A stretch of DNA of 64,000 nucleotides from Streptomyces sp. NBC_01210 (GCF_036010325.1 NZ_CP108549.1:868001-932000), one strand, 5' to 3'; counted from the stretch's first letter, positions 17,394 to 26,763 are shown. The notes: generated by a model from the letters alone, not told the origin. Made by a program: numbers and translations.

Positions 17394-17508
17394 TTCGGTG
17401 CCTGGTGCTGCAACCCGGCGGGCCCCCGCGGCATTCCCGCCGGGCCGGTCCGCCCGACCGGCCCCGGGGGTATGCCGCGCCGACCGGGCACATACAGGCG
17501 CTAATCGC

Positions 17509-17514
17509 TAGAAT
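17509..17514 (+). promoter_or_regulatory. -10 element for a probably leaderless FHA-ABC transcript
   Basis: TAGAAT ends 7 bases before the ATG at 17521 and no ribosome binding site is present, which suggests transcription starts at or next to the start codon. No convincing -35 hexamer is visible. Confidence 0.45.
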
Positions 17515-17520
17515 TCGGGC

Positions 17521-19878
17521 ATGGGAGAGCGGCCTGTCGCGTCGACTGCGCCCGAGCTCGTCATCGAAACCGACGCGGGCTCCACGGTGATGAGTCCGAG
17601 CCGGGACTACCACGTCGGGCGCGACCCCAGGAGCGACATCGTCATCGACGATGCCCGGGTCTCCTGGCACCACGCGGTGCTCCGGCCCAACGACGGCCAC
17701 TGGACACTCGAGGACGAGCACAGCACGAACGGCACATACGCCGACGGCAAGCGCATCCACGAGTGGGGAGTCGGCCCCGGCAGCGTCATCCGGTTCGGCA
17801 ACCCCGCCGACGGCCCGCGCGCCGTACTCGTCGGCCGTGCGCCTACCGCGTCGGCGAAGCAGGCGCCCGTCCGTCCGTCCGCCGTCTCCATGCCGGCCGC
17901 CACCCACACCTTCCGGCAGCCGACCAGCGTACGGCCGCTGCCCGTCCGCACCGTGCGCATCGGACGTGGCGCCGACAACGACCTGGTCATCGACGACCTC
18001 ACCGTCTCACGCCTGCATGCCGAGCTACGGGCGCAGTCGGGCGGCACATACGAGATCGTCGATCTCGGCAGTCACAACGGCACCTTTCTCAACGGCCAGC
18101 CGATTGAACGGGCCCAGGTCTCCCCCGGTGACATCGTCGGTATCGGGCACTCGGCGTTCTGCCTCGTCGGCGACCAGCTGCAGGAATTCGTCGACACCGG
18201 TGAGGTGTCGCTCGGCGTCCAGGACCTGACGGTCACGGTGGACCGGGGCCGCAAGACGCTCCTCGACCATGTCTCCTTCCCGGTCGGCGAGAAGTGCCTG
18301 CTCGCCGTCATCGGGCCCAGCGGAGCGGGCAAGTCGACGCTCCTCAACGCCCTGACCGGGCTCCGTCCCGCCGATCAGGGCACCGTCCTCTACGACGGCC
18401 GCGACCTCTACCACGACTACGCGGAGCTGCGTCAGCGCATCGGTCTCGTACCGCAGGACGACATCCTGCACTCCCAGCTGACGGTCCAGCGGGCCCTCGG
18501 ATACGCCGCCGAGCTGCGGTTTCCGCATGACGCCGCGAAGACCGAACGTCAGGCCAGGGTCACCGAGGTCGTCCACGAGCTGGGGCTGGGGCAGCGGGCC
18601 GGGCAGCCGATCCACAGTCTGTCGGGCGGTCAGCGCAAACGGGTGAGTGTGGCTCTGGAACTGCTGACCAAGCCGTCGCTGCTCTTCCTCGACGAGCCGA
18701 CCTCCGGGCTCGACCCCGGCATGGACCGGTCGGTCATGCATATGCTCCGTGGCCTCGCCGACGACGGACGTACGGTCATCGTGGTCACCCACAGCGTGCT
18801 CAGTCTGGACGTGTGCGACCGGCTGCTGGTGCTCGCCCCGGGCGGGAAGATCGCCTATTACGGGCCGCCCGACGACGCGCTCGCCTTCTTCGGCTTCGAG
18901 CACTGGCCGGAGGCGTTCGAGGCCTTCGAGAACGACGATTCCCGCGAGTGGGCGGGTGAGTACCGCGAGTCCCCGTTCCACCAGCAGTACATCGCGAACT
19001 CGACCGCACAGCCACCCCTCCCGCACCCCGCAGGGACCGCAGCCGTCACGCCGCCGCCGCGGACCCGGAGCTGGGGGGCACAGCTCGGGACCCTGGTGCG
19101 GCGGTACGCCGCCGTACTGAGCGCCGACCGGACCTTCATGATCACCATGATTGCGCTGCCGTTCGTGATGGGCGCGATGACCCGCGCCCTGGCCGGGAGC
19201 CGACTGACCGCCGAGACGGCGTTGAACGCCCTGTTCATCCTGTGCGTGGGCGGTGTGCTGATCGGCGCCGCCAATGCCGTACGGGAGCTGGTCAAGGAAC
19301 GGGTCATCTATCAGCGGGAGCGGGCCGTCGGGCTGTCCAGATCCGCCTATCTGATGTCCAAGGTCGTGGTGCTGGGCACCGTCACGGTGCTGCAGGCCGT
19401 CGTACTGACCCTCGTCGGTCTGGCCGGCGTCGACCTCAACGCCCCGGGCGGCGAAGGAGTGCTGATGCCGCCCCTGCTGGAGATCACCCTGGCCGTGGCC
19501 CTGCTGTCCTTCACCGCGATGATGCTCGGCCTGTTCGTCTCCTCGCTGGTGCGCAAGGAGGAAGTCACCATGCCGCTGCTGGTGCTCCTCACCATTGTCC
19601 AGGTCATCTTCAGCGGCGCGCTGCTGCAACTCAACGGAGTTCCCGGGATTGAGCAGCTTGCGTGGCTGGTCCCCTCGAGATGGGCGCTGGGGGCGATGGC
19701 AGGGACCATCGAGCTCACCCGGATCGTCCCGGGCGATCTGACCGCGGATCCGCTGTTCCGGCACTCCCAGTCCGTGTGGCTGCTGAACATGGGGAAACTT
19801 GCGGTGCTCTCGGTCGTCTTCGGATACGCAGTCGCGAGACTGCTGCGCCGACATGAACCCGCCATCATGCGGAAGTAG
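17521..19878 (+). CDS. FHA-FHA-ABC transporter (ATPase fused to ABC2-type permease)
   Basis: A 785-residue ABCG-like half transporter. Two FHA domains (about 25-105 and 140-215) each carry the G-R and S-x-x-H / S-R-L-H phosphothreonine-binding motifs plus N-G-T. The ATPase domain (about 225-460) has Walker A G-P-S-G-A-G-K-S (near 264), signature L-S-G-G-Q-R-K-R (near 366) and Walker B L-L-F-L-D-E-P-T (near 386). Six helices of an ABC-2 permease follow (about 530-780). It is probably an exporter whose activity is set by binding phosphorylated Thr. The Ser/Thr kinase two genes downstream is the obvious writer. Start is leaderless-type. Confidence 0.9.
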   Translation: MGERPVASTAPELVIETDAGSTVMSPSRDYHVGRDPRSDIVIDDARVSWHHAVLRPNDGHWTLEDEHSTNGTYADGKRIHEWGVGPGSVIRFGNPADGPRAVLVGRAPTASAKQAPVRPSAVSMPAATHTFRQPTSVRPLPVRTVRIGRGADNDLVIDDLTVSRLHAELRAQSGGTYEIVDLGSHNGTFLNGQPIERAQVSPGDIVGIGHSAFCLVGDQLQEFVDTGEVSLGVQDLTVTVDRGRKTLLDHVSFPVGEKCLLAVIGPSGAGKSTLLNALTGLRPADQGTVLYDGRDLYHDYAELRQRIGLVPQDDILHSQLTVQRALGYAAELRFPHDAAKTERQARVTEVVHELGLGQRAGQPIHSLSGGQRKRVSVALELLTKPSLLFLDEPTSGLDPGMDRSVMHMLRGLADDGRTVIVVTHSVLSLDVCDRLLVLAPGGKIAYYGPPDDALAFFGFEHWPEAFEAFENDDSREWAGEYRESPFHQQYIANSTAQPPLPHPAGTAAVTPPPRTRSWGAQLGTLVRRYAAVLSADRTFMITMIALPFVMGAMTRALAGSRLTAETALNALFILCVGGVLIGAANAVRELVKERVIYQRERAVGLSRSAYLMSKVVVLGTVTVLQAVVLTLVGLAGVDLNAPGGEGVLMPPLLEITLAVALLSFTAMMLGLFVSSLVRKEEVTMPLLVLLTIVQVIFSGALLQLNGVPGIEQLAWLVPSRWALGAMAGTIELTRIVPGDLTADPLFRHSQSVWLLNMGKLAVLSVVFGYAVARLLRRHEPAIMRK

Positions 19879-19889
19879 AGGCGGGATCC

Positions 19890-20555
19890 ATGACGATCGA
19901 GGACTTCAGCCCGACACATGTCGTCCCCCAGGGCGGGCTGCCCGCGTGGGAGGCCCCGGACGTGTCCCGGCCGACCGAACCGCTCGACCCGCTGCTCCCG
20001 GTACGGCTCGTCGACCGGCGTGGGGACTGGGGGCGGATCCTGTGCGCGAACGGCTGGTCGGCGTGGGTCGACGGCCGGCTGCTGGTCGCCGTACCGCATG
20101 AGCCGCCGGCGGCCGGTCAGCCGCTTGCCAGGACTGCGGACCCGCGACCGCTGCTGGCGCAGGTCGAGGAGTCCCTGAGCCAGTACCGGCGCGCGGCGGA
20201 GGAGCTGACGTCCGGCCAGACGGACGGAGAGACCTTCCGCCACCGTACGCAGGGGCTGCGGGTCGGGATGGTCGTCGACGGTGAGTCGGTGTGGCTGTAC
20301 GAGGCGGAGCACGAGCGGTGGGTGTACTGCGACGGGACGCGGCTCAGCACATACGCGGCCTCGCCGGGCCCGGGCGGGACGACGACGGACGCGCGGGCGG
20401 AGGTTCCGGACCCGAAACGGCAGGCGGCGCCGGCGACGGAGGTCGTCAACCCCGCACGGGCGGGCGGCGGCCCCGGACCCGGGCGACCCGTCGGATCGGA
20501 CGACGACACCCACTCCCCCGACCCGCAGCGGCCCGCCCGGCCCGGTGACGCCTGA
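19890..20555 (+). CDS. Hypothetical protein between the FHA-ABC transporter and the kinase
   Basis: A 221-residue hydrophilic protein without signal or membrane segment. Residues about 35-62 resemble an SH3-like strand set (R-G-D-W-G-R-I-L-C-A-N-G-W-S-A-W-V-D-G), and a second similar turn is near 115. The last 90 residues are Pro/Gly/Asp-rich and look disordered. It starts 11 bases after the transporter stop and its own stop overlaps the kinase ATG (TGATG), so the three are one transcriptional unit. It may be an adaptor or substrate in the FHA/kinase pathway; no defined function. Confidence 0.65.
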   Translation: MTIEDFSPTHVVPQGGLPAWEAPDVSRPTEPLDPLLPVRLVDRRGDWGRILCANGWSAWVDGRLLVAVPHEPPAAGQPLARTADPRPLLAQVEESLSQYRRAAEELTSGQTDGETFRHRTQGLRVGMVVDGESVWLYEAEHERWVYCDGTRLSTYAASPGPGGTTTDARAEVPDPKRQAAPATEVVNPARAGGGPGPGRPVGSDDDTHSPDPQRPARPGDA

Positions 20556-21559
20556 TGACCCGCGCTCCGCACGACTCGAGCCTGCAGGTCGGACGGCCCT
20601 CCGACCTGCTCGGGAAACAGATCGCCGGGTACCTGGTCGAGAGCGAGATCGGCCGCGGCGGCATGGCCGTCGTCTACCGCGCCAAGGACCTACGGCTGGA
20701 CCGCACCGTCGCGCTCAAACTGCTCGCTCCCGAACTCGCCCGCAACGACACCTTCCGGCAGCGGTTCACCCATGAGTCGAGGGTGGCTGCCGCGATCGAC
20801 CACCCGCACATCGTGCCGGTCTTCGAGGCCGGCGAGACCGACGGCATCCTCTACATCGCCATGCGCTACGTCGCCGGACAGGATCTGCGCGCGCTGCTCG
20901 ACGACAGGGGACCACTGTCGTCGGCGGACGCGGGACGGATCGCCGCTCAGGTGGCGTCCGCTCTCGACGCCGCCCACGACCACGACCTGGTGCACCGGGA
21001 CGTCAAACCCGGCAACATCCTGGTCGCGGCGGGCACGGACAGCGACCATCCCGAGCACGTCTACCTCACGGACTTCGGCCTGACGAAGAAGTCGCTGTCG
21101 CTGACCGGGTTCACCACCGTGGGCCAGTTCGTCGGGACGCTGGACTATGTGGCGCCGGAGCAGATTTCGGGGCTCCCGGTGGACGGCAGGTGCGATGTCT
21201 ACAGCCTCGCATGCGTCGTCCACGAGACTCTGGCCGGAGCACCGCCCTTCCAACGGGACGACGATATGGCGCTGCTGTGGGCCCACCAGTACGACCCGCC
21301 GCCGCCCGTCACCGCGCAGCGTCACGAACTCCCCACCGCTGTCGACGGCGTGCTGGCGAAGGCCCTCGCCAAGAGTCCCGACGACCGGTACGACTCGTGC
21401 CTGCAGTTCGTGACCGCACTGCGCGCGGCGGCGGCGGGCGCCGAGCAAGGGGGCCATCCGCCGACAGAGGTGGACCTCCGCGCGCCGGCCGCCGATCCGG
21501 GGCCGCCGCCGCAGCCGCCCCGCTGGGCGGTGCCGGTGTTCCCCGGTTACCCCGAGTAG
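20555..21559 (+). CDS. Soluble serine/threonine protein kinase
   Basis: A 334-residue Hanks-type kinase. The domain covers about residues 25-290: glycine loop G-R-G-G-M-A-V-V, the V-A-L-K-L lysine, catalytic H-R-D-V-K-P-G-N, D-F-G-L and A-P-E-Q. The activation segment is Thr/Ser-rich. Unlike PknB-type enzymes there is no transmembrane helix or PASTA domain; the Pro-rich C-terminus ends the protein, so it is cytoplasmic. It is coupled to the hypothetical protein and FHA-ABC transporter upstream and is likely to phosphorylate one of them. Confidence 0.92.
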   Translation: MTRAPHDSSLQVGRPSDLLGKQIAGYLVESEIGRGGMAVVYRAKDLRLDRTVALKLLAPELARNDTFRQRFTHESRVAAAIDHPHIVPVFEAGETDGILYIAMRYVAGQDLRALLDDRGPLSSADAGRIAAQVASALDAAHDHDLVHRDVKPGNILVAAGTDSDHPEHVYLTDFGLTKKSLSLTGFTTVGQFVGTLDYVAPEQISGLPVDGRCDVYSLACVVHETLAGAPPFQRDDDMALLWAHQYDPPPPVTAQRHELPTAVDGVLAKALAKSPDDRYDSCLQFVTALRAAAAGAEQGGHPPTEVDLRAPAADPGPPPQPPRWAVPVFPGYPE

Positions 21560-21572
21560 ACGAGTCCGGACC

Positions 21573-22856
21573 TCAGTTCGCCGTCGGCTCCACTTCTCCG
21601 CGACGGTGGACCCGCGCGGCGAGCAGGCTCCCGACGAATCCGGCGCCCAGCCCCCAGACCACGGCCAGGCCGAGCGCCGTCCACAGGTTCGGACGCAGGA
21701 ACACCTCTCCGTCGAGGCCGCCGCCGACGTCTCCGACGCCCAGCAGCGACAGGCCGTAATGGGCCGAGAGCCGGGCGACGAGGCAGATGGTGAGCACCGT
21801 GAGGGCGAGCGCCACCGCCATGTGCACTGCGTGCTGCCAGGACCGCATCCGGGCGGGTGAGCGGGCCGCCATGAGGAACGCGGCGGCCGACAGCAGGAGC
21901 GCGGCCACGACCAGCAGCCACCAGGCCCGTCCGTCGTGTTCGGAGAGGGAACTCAGGTTGAGGGTGGAGACGTCCGAGGTGCGCAGTACCGAGTCCAGTA
22001 CGTGCGGCACCGGCAGCCCGAAAGGGCCTTGCACCTTCCCCTCCCAGGAAACGCCGAGGCCGAGCGTGAGGGCGAGCCAGACGAGGTTCGGCAGTCCGAG
22101 GAGGAGCACGGCGAGCGTCTCGGCCGGGTGACCTCGGGTGACCAGTACGACAAGTCCGGCGACCAGTCCCAGCACGACGTACGCCAGCAGCAGCGCCACC
22201 ATGGCGAACGCTGCTGGGCGCACCGACTCCTGGAAGCGCACCAGGCGAGCGGGCAGCGGCGCCTTGCGCGAGACGAGAAGGGCCAGCACCAGGAGGCCCG
22301 CCAGCCACAGCAGGCCGAAAACCAGAGTGAGGGCGATGTCGGCCCGGAACCCGACCTCGGGCGATGCGTCCAGCACTTCGCCGATGTCCGCGATCGTCCG
22401 GTCCCCGAGCCGGACGGCGAAGCTGTGGCGGGCCAGGGCCGCGAGGGCGATGAGCGCGAGCACCCACACCGCCGCCATCCGGGCGGCCCATCCGGCCAGT
22501 TCACGGGTACTGGCGACGGCTCGGTGCCGCAGCGGCCGGAGAAAGCCGGTGGCGATGACCAGGGCCCCGGCGAGGGTCACCGAGAGAGGCATCACCGTGA
22601 GGCCCACCTTCGTCTCGGCGATCACCCCGGCGTCTCCCGAGAGATCGACAGAGCCGCCGACGGCCAGCACGACGACGGCCGCGACGACCCGCGGAAACGC
22701 GTTCCCGGGGAGGCCTGCCGCGCCCGCCGCCCAGAGGCCGAGAGCGGCCGTGACGATCATGACGGCCAGCCCGGCGAGCACCGCTGCAAGGGCGTCACGC
22801 CAGTAGTGCGCGGCGCGTCCCGTATCCGCCCGTTCGCTGGATCGCTGCTGGCTCAC
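21573..22856 (-). CDS. Streptophobe family membrane protein
   Basis: A 427-residue polytopic membrane protein with about ten predicted hydrophobic helices and short loops, starting M-S-Q-Q-R-S. The helix pattern and the G-G-S-V-D-L-S-G-x-A-G segment fit the streptophobe family found next to Ser/Thr kinases in streptomycetes. No transport or enzyme motif is visible. It converges on the kinase gene with only 13 bases between the stops, and its promoter region faces the DUF6777 gene. Confidence 0.8.
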   Translation of the reverse strand: MSQQRSSERADTGRAAHYWRDALAAVLAGLAVMIVTAALGLWAAGAAGLPGNAFPRVVAAVVVLAVGGSVDLSGDAGVIAETKVGLTVMPLSVTLAGALVIATGFLRPLRHRAVASTRELAGWAARMAAVWVLALIALAALARHSFAVRLGDRTIADIGEVLDASPEVGFRADIALTLVFGLLWLAGLLVLALLVSRKAPLPARLVRFQESVRPAAFAMVALLLAYVVLGLVAGLVVLVTRGHPAETLAVLLLGLPNLVWLALTLGLGVSWEGKVQGPFGLPVPHVLDSVLRTSDVSTLNLSSLSEHDGRAWWLLVVAALLLSAAAFLMAARSPARMRSWQHAVHMAVALALTVLTICLVARLSAHYGLSLLGVGDVGGGLDGEVFLRPNLWTALGLAVVWGLGAGFVGSLLAARVHRRGEVEPTAN

Positions 22857-22962
22857 GCAGCCACGCTAAGCAGGCGTCCGGCGCTCCGCCCCCTGGGAGG
22901 GCCGACCGCGTCAGCTTGCGAGCCGGACGGGTGCGGCGCACACAATGGTGATGGTCAAGGAA

Positions 22963-23005
22963 GAAAGTGAAAGTACTTCACTTTCTCTGACATTCACTGA
23001 CATTC
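22963..23005. promoter_or_regulatory. AT-rich regulatory region: 9-bp inverted repeat plus 10-bp-spaced direct repeat
   Basis: GAAAGTGAA (22963-22971) and TTCACTTTC (22977-22985) form a perfect dyad with a 5-bp centre. Immediately after, CTGACATTC occurs twice (22987-22995, 22997-23005), one helical turn apart. The block is far more AT-rich than its surroundings and lies in the divergent 200 bp between the streptophobe and DUF6777 genes. Confidence 0.5.
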
Positions 23006-23056
23006 CTGTGCCGAGTTTCCTGCGCTGCACGATTCCTACGCTGGGAAGAAGAGCCC

Positions 23057-24412
23057 GTGAGTGCCCAACCACCACCCTCCGAACGCCCCACCGGGCCTCC
23101 CTCCGGCCCACTCTCGGGCCCGTCACAGCCGGGTTCGACGCCTCCGCCCGGTCCGGTGCCGCCCGAGCCCCCACCGAGCGGCGGGGGCTTCGGCGGCACG
23201 GGCGGTCCCGGAGGGGCGGGCGGACCCGGCGGCACAGGCGGGCCAGGCGGACCGGCGAAGGGCCCGGGCGAGGGCCCCGGCCACCCCTGGTGGCGGTCCG
23301 CGCCACGTATTGCGGCGGTCGCCGCCGCGCTCGTGGCCGCGGTGGTGCTGACCATCGTCTTCACCCGTCCCGAGTCGGCCAAGGCCGGCGAGGTGGTCCT
23401 CGAGCCCGCCGGCTCGACCGGGCCGGATCCGTACACCGAATCGACGGCGCGGGAGAGCTCCCCTCCACCGACGCTCCCCAGACTGCCGAGCAGCTCCGAG
23501 ACCCCGGCCAACGCCACCCGCAGCGTGCGGGGATCGACCCCCGGCCTGTACAACGGGACCCGTAAGGTCGCCAGCTGCGACGTGGAGAAGCAGATCAGCT
23601 CTCTCACGGCCGATCCGGCCAAGAACAGGGCGTTTGCCTCGGTCCATGGCATCGCGCCCGCCGCCGTTCCCGGGTTTCTGCGGTCATTGACGCCCGTACA
23701 GCTGGGGATGGACACCCGGGTCACCAACCACGGCTACAAGAACGGCGCCTCCACCAGCTACCAGGCGGTGCTGCAGGCCGGTACGGCCGTGCTCGTCGAC
23801 GCCCGCGGCGTGCCGCAGGTGCGCTGCGGCTGCGGCAATCCGCTGCGGCCTCTGGTCCCGACGAAGGGCACACCCCAACGGAAGGGTGACCCCTGGCCCG
23901 CGTACCGGCCCTCGAACGTCGTGGTCGTGGCGCCCTCCGTCACGGTGGTGAACGTGTTCATCGTGTTCGACCCGCACAAGAATGACTGGTTCGGCCGCGA
24001 CAGGGGCGACACCGACGGCCGCTACGACAAGCGGACCCCACCGCCGGCGAGAATAGAGCTGCCACGCTTCCCGGACACGTCGTCACCGTCCCCGGGCAAG
24101 TCGTCGCCGTCCCCGGGCAAGTCATCGCCCTCTCCGGGCAGCTCGTCGCCGTCCCCGGACACGCCCGCACCCTCTCCCGGCAGTTCGTCGCCGTCCCCCG
24201 ACAGGCAGAACCTGCAGCCGGAGTCCTCCGAGCCCCCAGCACCCTCGCCGCCGTCCCCGGGAGAGGAGAACCCGCAGCCGCAGTCCTCCGAGCCCCCGGC
24301 ATACTCGCCACCCGAGGAAGCCCCGCCGTCGGACGCCTCGCTGCCTGCGCCACCGCCTCCCGCCGTCCCGGAACCTCCCCCCGAATCCGCAGCGGACTCA
24401 CCCGTGTCCTGA
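23057..24412 (+). CDS. DUF6777 domain-containing membrane protein
   Basis: A 451-residue protein. A Pro/Gly-rich disordered N-terminus (about 1-75, with many G-G-x-G and P-P) precedes one membrane helix (about 80-100); a conserved domain (about 105-320) follows, resembling DUF6777, with two C-x-C-G type cysteines. The C-terminal ~130 residues are tandem S-P-S-P-G-K/S and S-P-D repeats like a cell-wall-spanning linker. It starts GTG after GAAGAG. The domain is probably displayed outside the membrane; function unknown. It follows the kinase/streptophobe set, the usual company for DUF6777 proteins. Confidence 0.75.
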   Translation: MSAQPPPSERPTGPPSGPLSGPSQPGSTPPPGPVPPEPPPSGGGFGGTGGPGGAGGPGGTGGPGGPAKGPGEGPGHPWWRSAPRIAAVAAALVAAVVLTIVFTRPESAKAGEVVLEPAGSTGPDPYTESTARESSPPPTLPRLPSSSETPANATRSVRGSTPGLYNGTRKVASCDVEKQISSLTADPAKNRAFASVHGIAPAAVPGFLRSLTPVQLGMDTRVTNHGYKNGASTSYQAVLQAGTAVLVDARGVPQVRCGCGNPLRPLVPTKGTPQRKGDPWPAYRPSNVVVVAPSVTVVNVFIVFDPHKNDWFGRDRGDTDGRYDKRTPPPARIELPRFPDTSSPSPGKSSPSPGKSSPSPGSSSPSPDTPAPSPGSSSPSPDRQNLQPESSEPPAPSPPSPGEENPQPQSSEPPAYSPPEEAPPSDASLPAPPPPAVPEPPPESAADSPVS

Positions 24413-24433
24413 GGCACCGTACTCAACCTCGGC

Positions 24434-25450
24434 TCAGGTGATGACGGCCGGAGACGTACCGGACTTCACGGTCAGCCGGGGTGTTCCGCCACCGTCCGCC
24501 GGAATCGACCAGAGGTCGGCACCGAAGTCGCCGGGCACTGCGTAGAGGAGCGTGTCGCCGGTCAGCCAGAGGGGTTGGTCGTCGACGCTTCTCCGCTCGG
24601 CGAGCGCAGACTCCCTGCCTGTGCGCAAGTCCAGCACATACAGCCGCCAAGGGGTGGCTGCGGGGGCACCGGGGACTCGCTTCTTGAAGGCGACGCGGGT
24701 GCCGTCCGGGGAGAGGGAGGGGCACTCGACGTTCTCGCGCACGGTGTGCAGAGTACGCAGGGTCAGGTCGCCCTCGACCAGATAGGTATGTCCGCCGGTG
24801 GCGAGGGTCGCATAGAAGCGGTTGTCGTCGGCGGCGAAGGTGACGCCCCAGAAGTTGTGGTCGGCGGCCCGGTCTCGATGCCCGTCCTTGATCACGGCGA
24901 ACTTCTCGAGGTCGGCGTGGAGGGTGCCGGTACGGGTGTCGTAGATGGCGGTACGGGTGGAGAAGGCGCCGCCCGCGTAGGAATCGCCGCTGACGAAGAC
25001 CGTCCACGCCGCCAGTCGTCCGCTCGGCGACACCCGGGCGCGGGTGGGCATGCCGGGTGCCGGAAACGTACGGACGGGCCGCAACCGCTCGTCGAGGAGC
25101 ACGGCTTCGTGGCCCGGGATGACTCCGCCGGTGGCTCGGAGGCAGATGCCTGTGCCGGCGGCCGCGTGGAAGCGCAGGCAGTTGCCGGGCGCGGCGGTGC
25201 GCGGGGCGGCCGGGGTGGTCAGCGGGACGGAGGAGATGTGGTCGCGCTGCGGGCCCCAGGCAAGGTTGCGGAAGAGGAGCCGACCGGGCTGACGCAAGGT
25301 CACCGTACCGGTCCGGGCGACCGGTTCGCCGGGCCTGGCCCGCTCGCGCTGGGCCGCGCGGTCGGCGGCCCGCAGCGTGGCGACGGCGGCGACCGAGGCC
25401 AGGACCGCGCTGGCGAGGGCAAGGATGAGCAGCCTGGCCCGCATGCTCAT
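24434..25450 (-). CDS. TolB-like (WD40/PD40 beta-propeller) secreted protein
   Basis: A 338-residue protein. An N-terminal hydrophobic segment (about 5-28) directs it to the membrane or outside. The remainder repeats S-P-S/D-G-x-x-A/V-A blades (V-S-P-S-G-R-L-A-A-W near 140; L-S-P-D-G-T-R-V-A-F near 255), the hallmark of TolB/PD40 propellers. It is the last gene of the long minus-strand run; its start overlaps the MFS stop (ATGA). Such propellers usually bind other proteins or substrates outside the membrane. Whether it belongs to the PKS pathway is uncertain. Confidence 0.78.
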   Translation of the reverse strand: MSMRARLLILALASAVLASVAAVATLRAADRAAQRERARPGEPVARTGTVTLRQPGRLLFRNLAWGPQRDHISSVPLTTPAAPRTAAPGNCLRFHAAAGTGICLRATGGVIPGHEAVLLDERLRPVRTFPAPGMPTRARVSPSGRLAAWTVFVSGDSYAGGAFSTRTAIYDTRTGTLHADLEKFAVIKDGHRDRAADHNFWGVTFAADDNRFYATLATGGHTYLVEGDLTLRTLHTVRENVECPSLSPDGTRVAFKKRVPGAPAATPWRLYVLDLRTGRESALAERRSVDDQPLWLTGDTLLYAVPGDFGADLWSIPADGGGTPRLTVKSGTSPAVIT

Positions 25451-26718
25451 GGGTGACTCCCTCGGTGGAGGACGACGGCCACAGCCATGGCGACGGCCAG
25501 ACCGGTGGCGGCCACGGTCAGAGCCCCTTCAGGACCGAGGTACATCCAGGCCGCGCCGAAGAGCAGTGAGCCCACGAAGCGGGCGAGGGCCCCGGCCGTC
25601 TGGACGAGGCCGAGGCCGCTCGCCTTCAGGTACGGCGGCAGAAGCGGGCCCGCGGCGGCCATCAGCACACCGTCGGTGGCCGCGTAGAAGACACCGAGCA
25701 GCACCAGTACGCACCCGGCCGCGGCCGGTCCGCCCGCCCAGGATGCGAGGAGCAGCCCGTACACGATGAGCAGCGCCCCATGGCCCGCGAGGAAGACCGC
25801 GCTGCGGCCGATCCGGTCGGCCAGCCGGCCGAGCGGCACTGCCAGCAGCAGAAATCCGGCGGCGGCGCCGACGGGCAGCAGCGGGAAGTACGGAGTGGGC
25901 AGGTCGAGGCGGCGCTGGAGCAGCAGATAGAGGAACGAGTCGCTCACCGTGACCACGCCGAGCAGCGCGGCGATCAGACACAGCCGCGGCAGGCCGGGGG
26001 TGCGGGCGAGAGTGCGCAGCGACCTCGGGCAGCGTCGCTTTCGGTTCGCCGCGGCGGGACTTCGTGTCGAGGCGTCCCGTACGAAGAGCGCAAGCAGCAG
26101 GACACCGAACGCGGCGGCGCAGAAGCTGACCACGAACACCGCGTCGTAGCCGTCGCGCGCGGCCCACAGCACGGCGAATGCGGCGAGCGGCCCGAGCAGC
26201 GCGCCCGCGGTGTCCATCGCCCTGTGCACTCCGAAGGCTCTGCCCTGCTCCTCGGGCGGGCAGGACAGAGAGATCAGCGCGTCGCGTGGGGCGGTGCGGA
26301 GCCCCTTGCCGGTGCGGTCGGCGGCGAGGACGGCGCCGACCGCCCAGGGTGTCGTGGCGGCGAGCAGGGCGAGCTTGCAGCAGGTGGACAGGGCATAGCC
26401 GGTGCCGGCGACGAGTTTGCGGCGCTGGGCGCGGTCGGCGAGGTGACCGCCGACCAGCCGGGACAGCACGGTCGCACCCTGGTAGAGGCCGTCCAGGGCG
26501 CCGAAGGCGAGCGGGGACATACCGAGGCCGACGACGAGATAGAGCGGCAGTACGGCGGTGACCATCTCGGCCGAGACATCCGTCACCAGGCTGACCGCGC
26601 CGAGTGCGATGACGTTGCCGGCGACCGCGCGGCGGGCTCCGGTACCGCGCGCCGGGCTCGGCCGGGTGCGGCGTACGCCCGCCGTGGTGTCGGCGGCCCG
26701 ACCGGCCGACAGGTACAC
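25447..26718 (-). CDS. MFS transporter (major facilitator)
   Basis: A 423-residue permease with about 12 transmembrane helices. The loop 2-3 motif is G-H-L-A-D-R-A-Q-R-R-K near residue 94, repeated as G-R-L-A-D-R-I-G-R near 305, both typical of MFS drug-type exporters. The GTG start follows GGGAG. It overlaps the TolB-like gene by 4 bases and starts 45 bases after the phosphoesterase stop. Placed at the end of the PKS run, it may export the product or a precursor; the direction of transport is not shown by sequence. Confidence 0.83.
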   Translation of the reverse strand: MYLSAGRAADTTAGVRRTRPSPARGTGARRAVAGNVIALGAVSLVTDVSAEMVTAVLPLYLVVGLGMSPLAFGALDGLYQGATVLSRLVGGHLADRAQRRKLVAGTGYALSTCCKLALLAATTPWAVGAVLAADRTGKGLRTAPRDALISLSCPPEEQGRAFGVHRAMDTAGALLGPLAAFAVLWAARDGYDAVFVVSFCAAAFGVLLLALFVRDASTRSPAAANRKRRCPRSLRTLARTPGLPRLCLIAALLGVVTVSDSFLYLLLQRRLDLPTPYFPLLPVGAAAGFLLLAVPLGRLADRIGRSAVFLAGHGALLIVYGLLLASWAGGPAAAGCVLVLLGVFYAATDGVLMAAAGPLLPPYLKASGLGLVQTAGALARFVGSLLFGAAWMYLGPEGALTVAATGLAVAMAVAVVLHRGSHP

Positions 26719-26763
26719 GGGTGTCTCCCTTCAGTCACTGATGACTCGCCAGAAGACCGGGGT

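Noticed and set aside
24408..24438. Hairpin CCTGAG...CTCAGG between DUF6777 and TolB-like genes
   Set aside because: Only six pairs with a 19-base loop; too weak to call a terminator.
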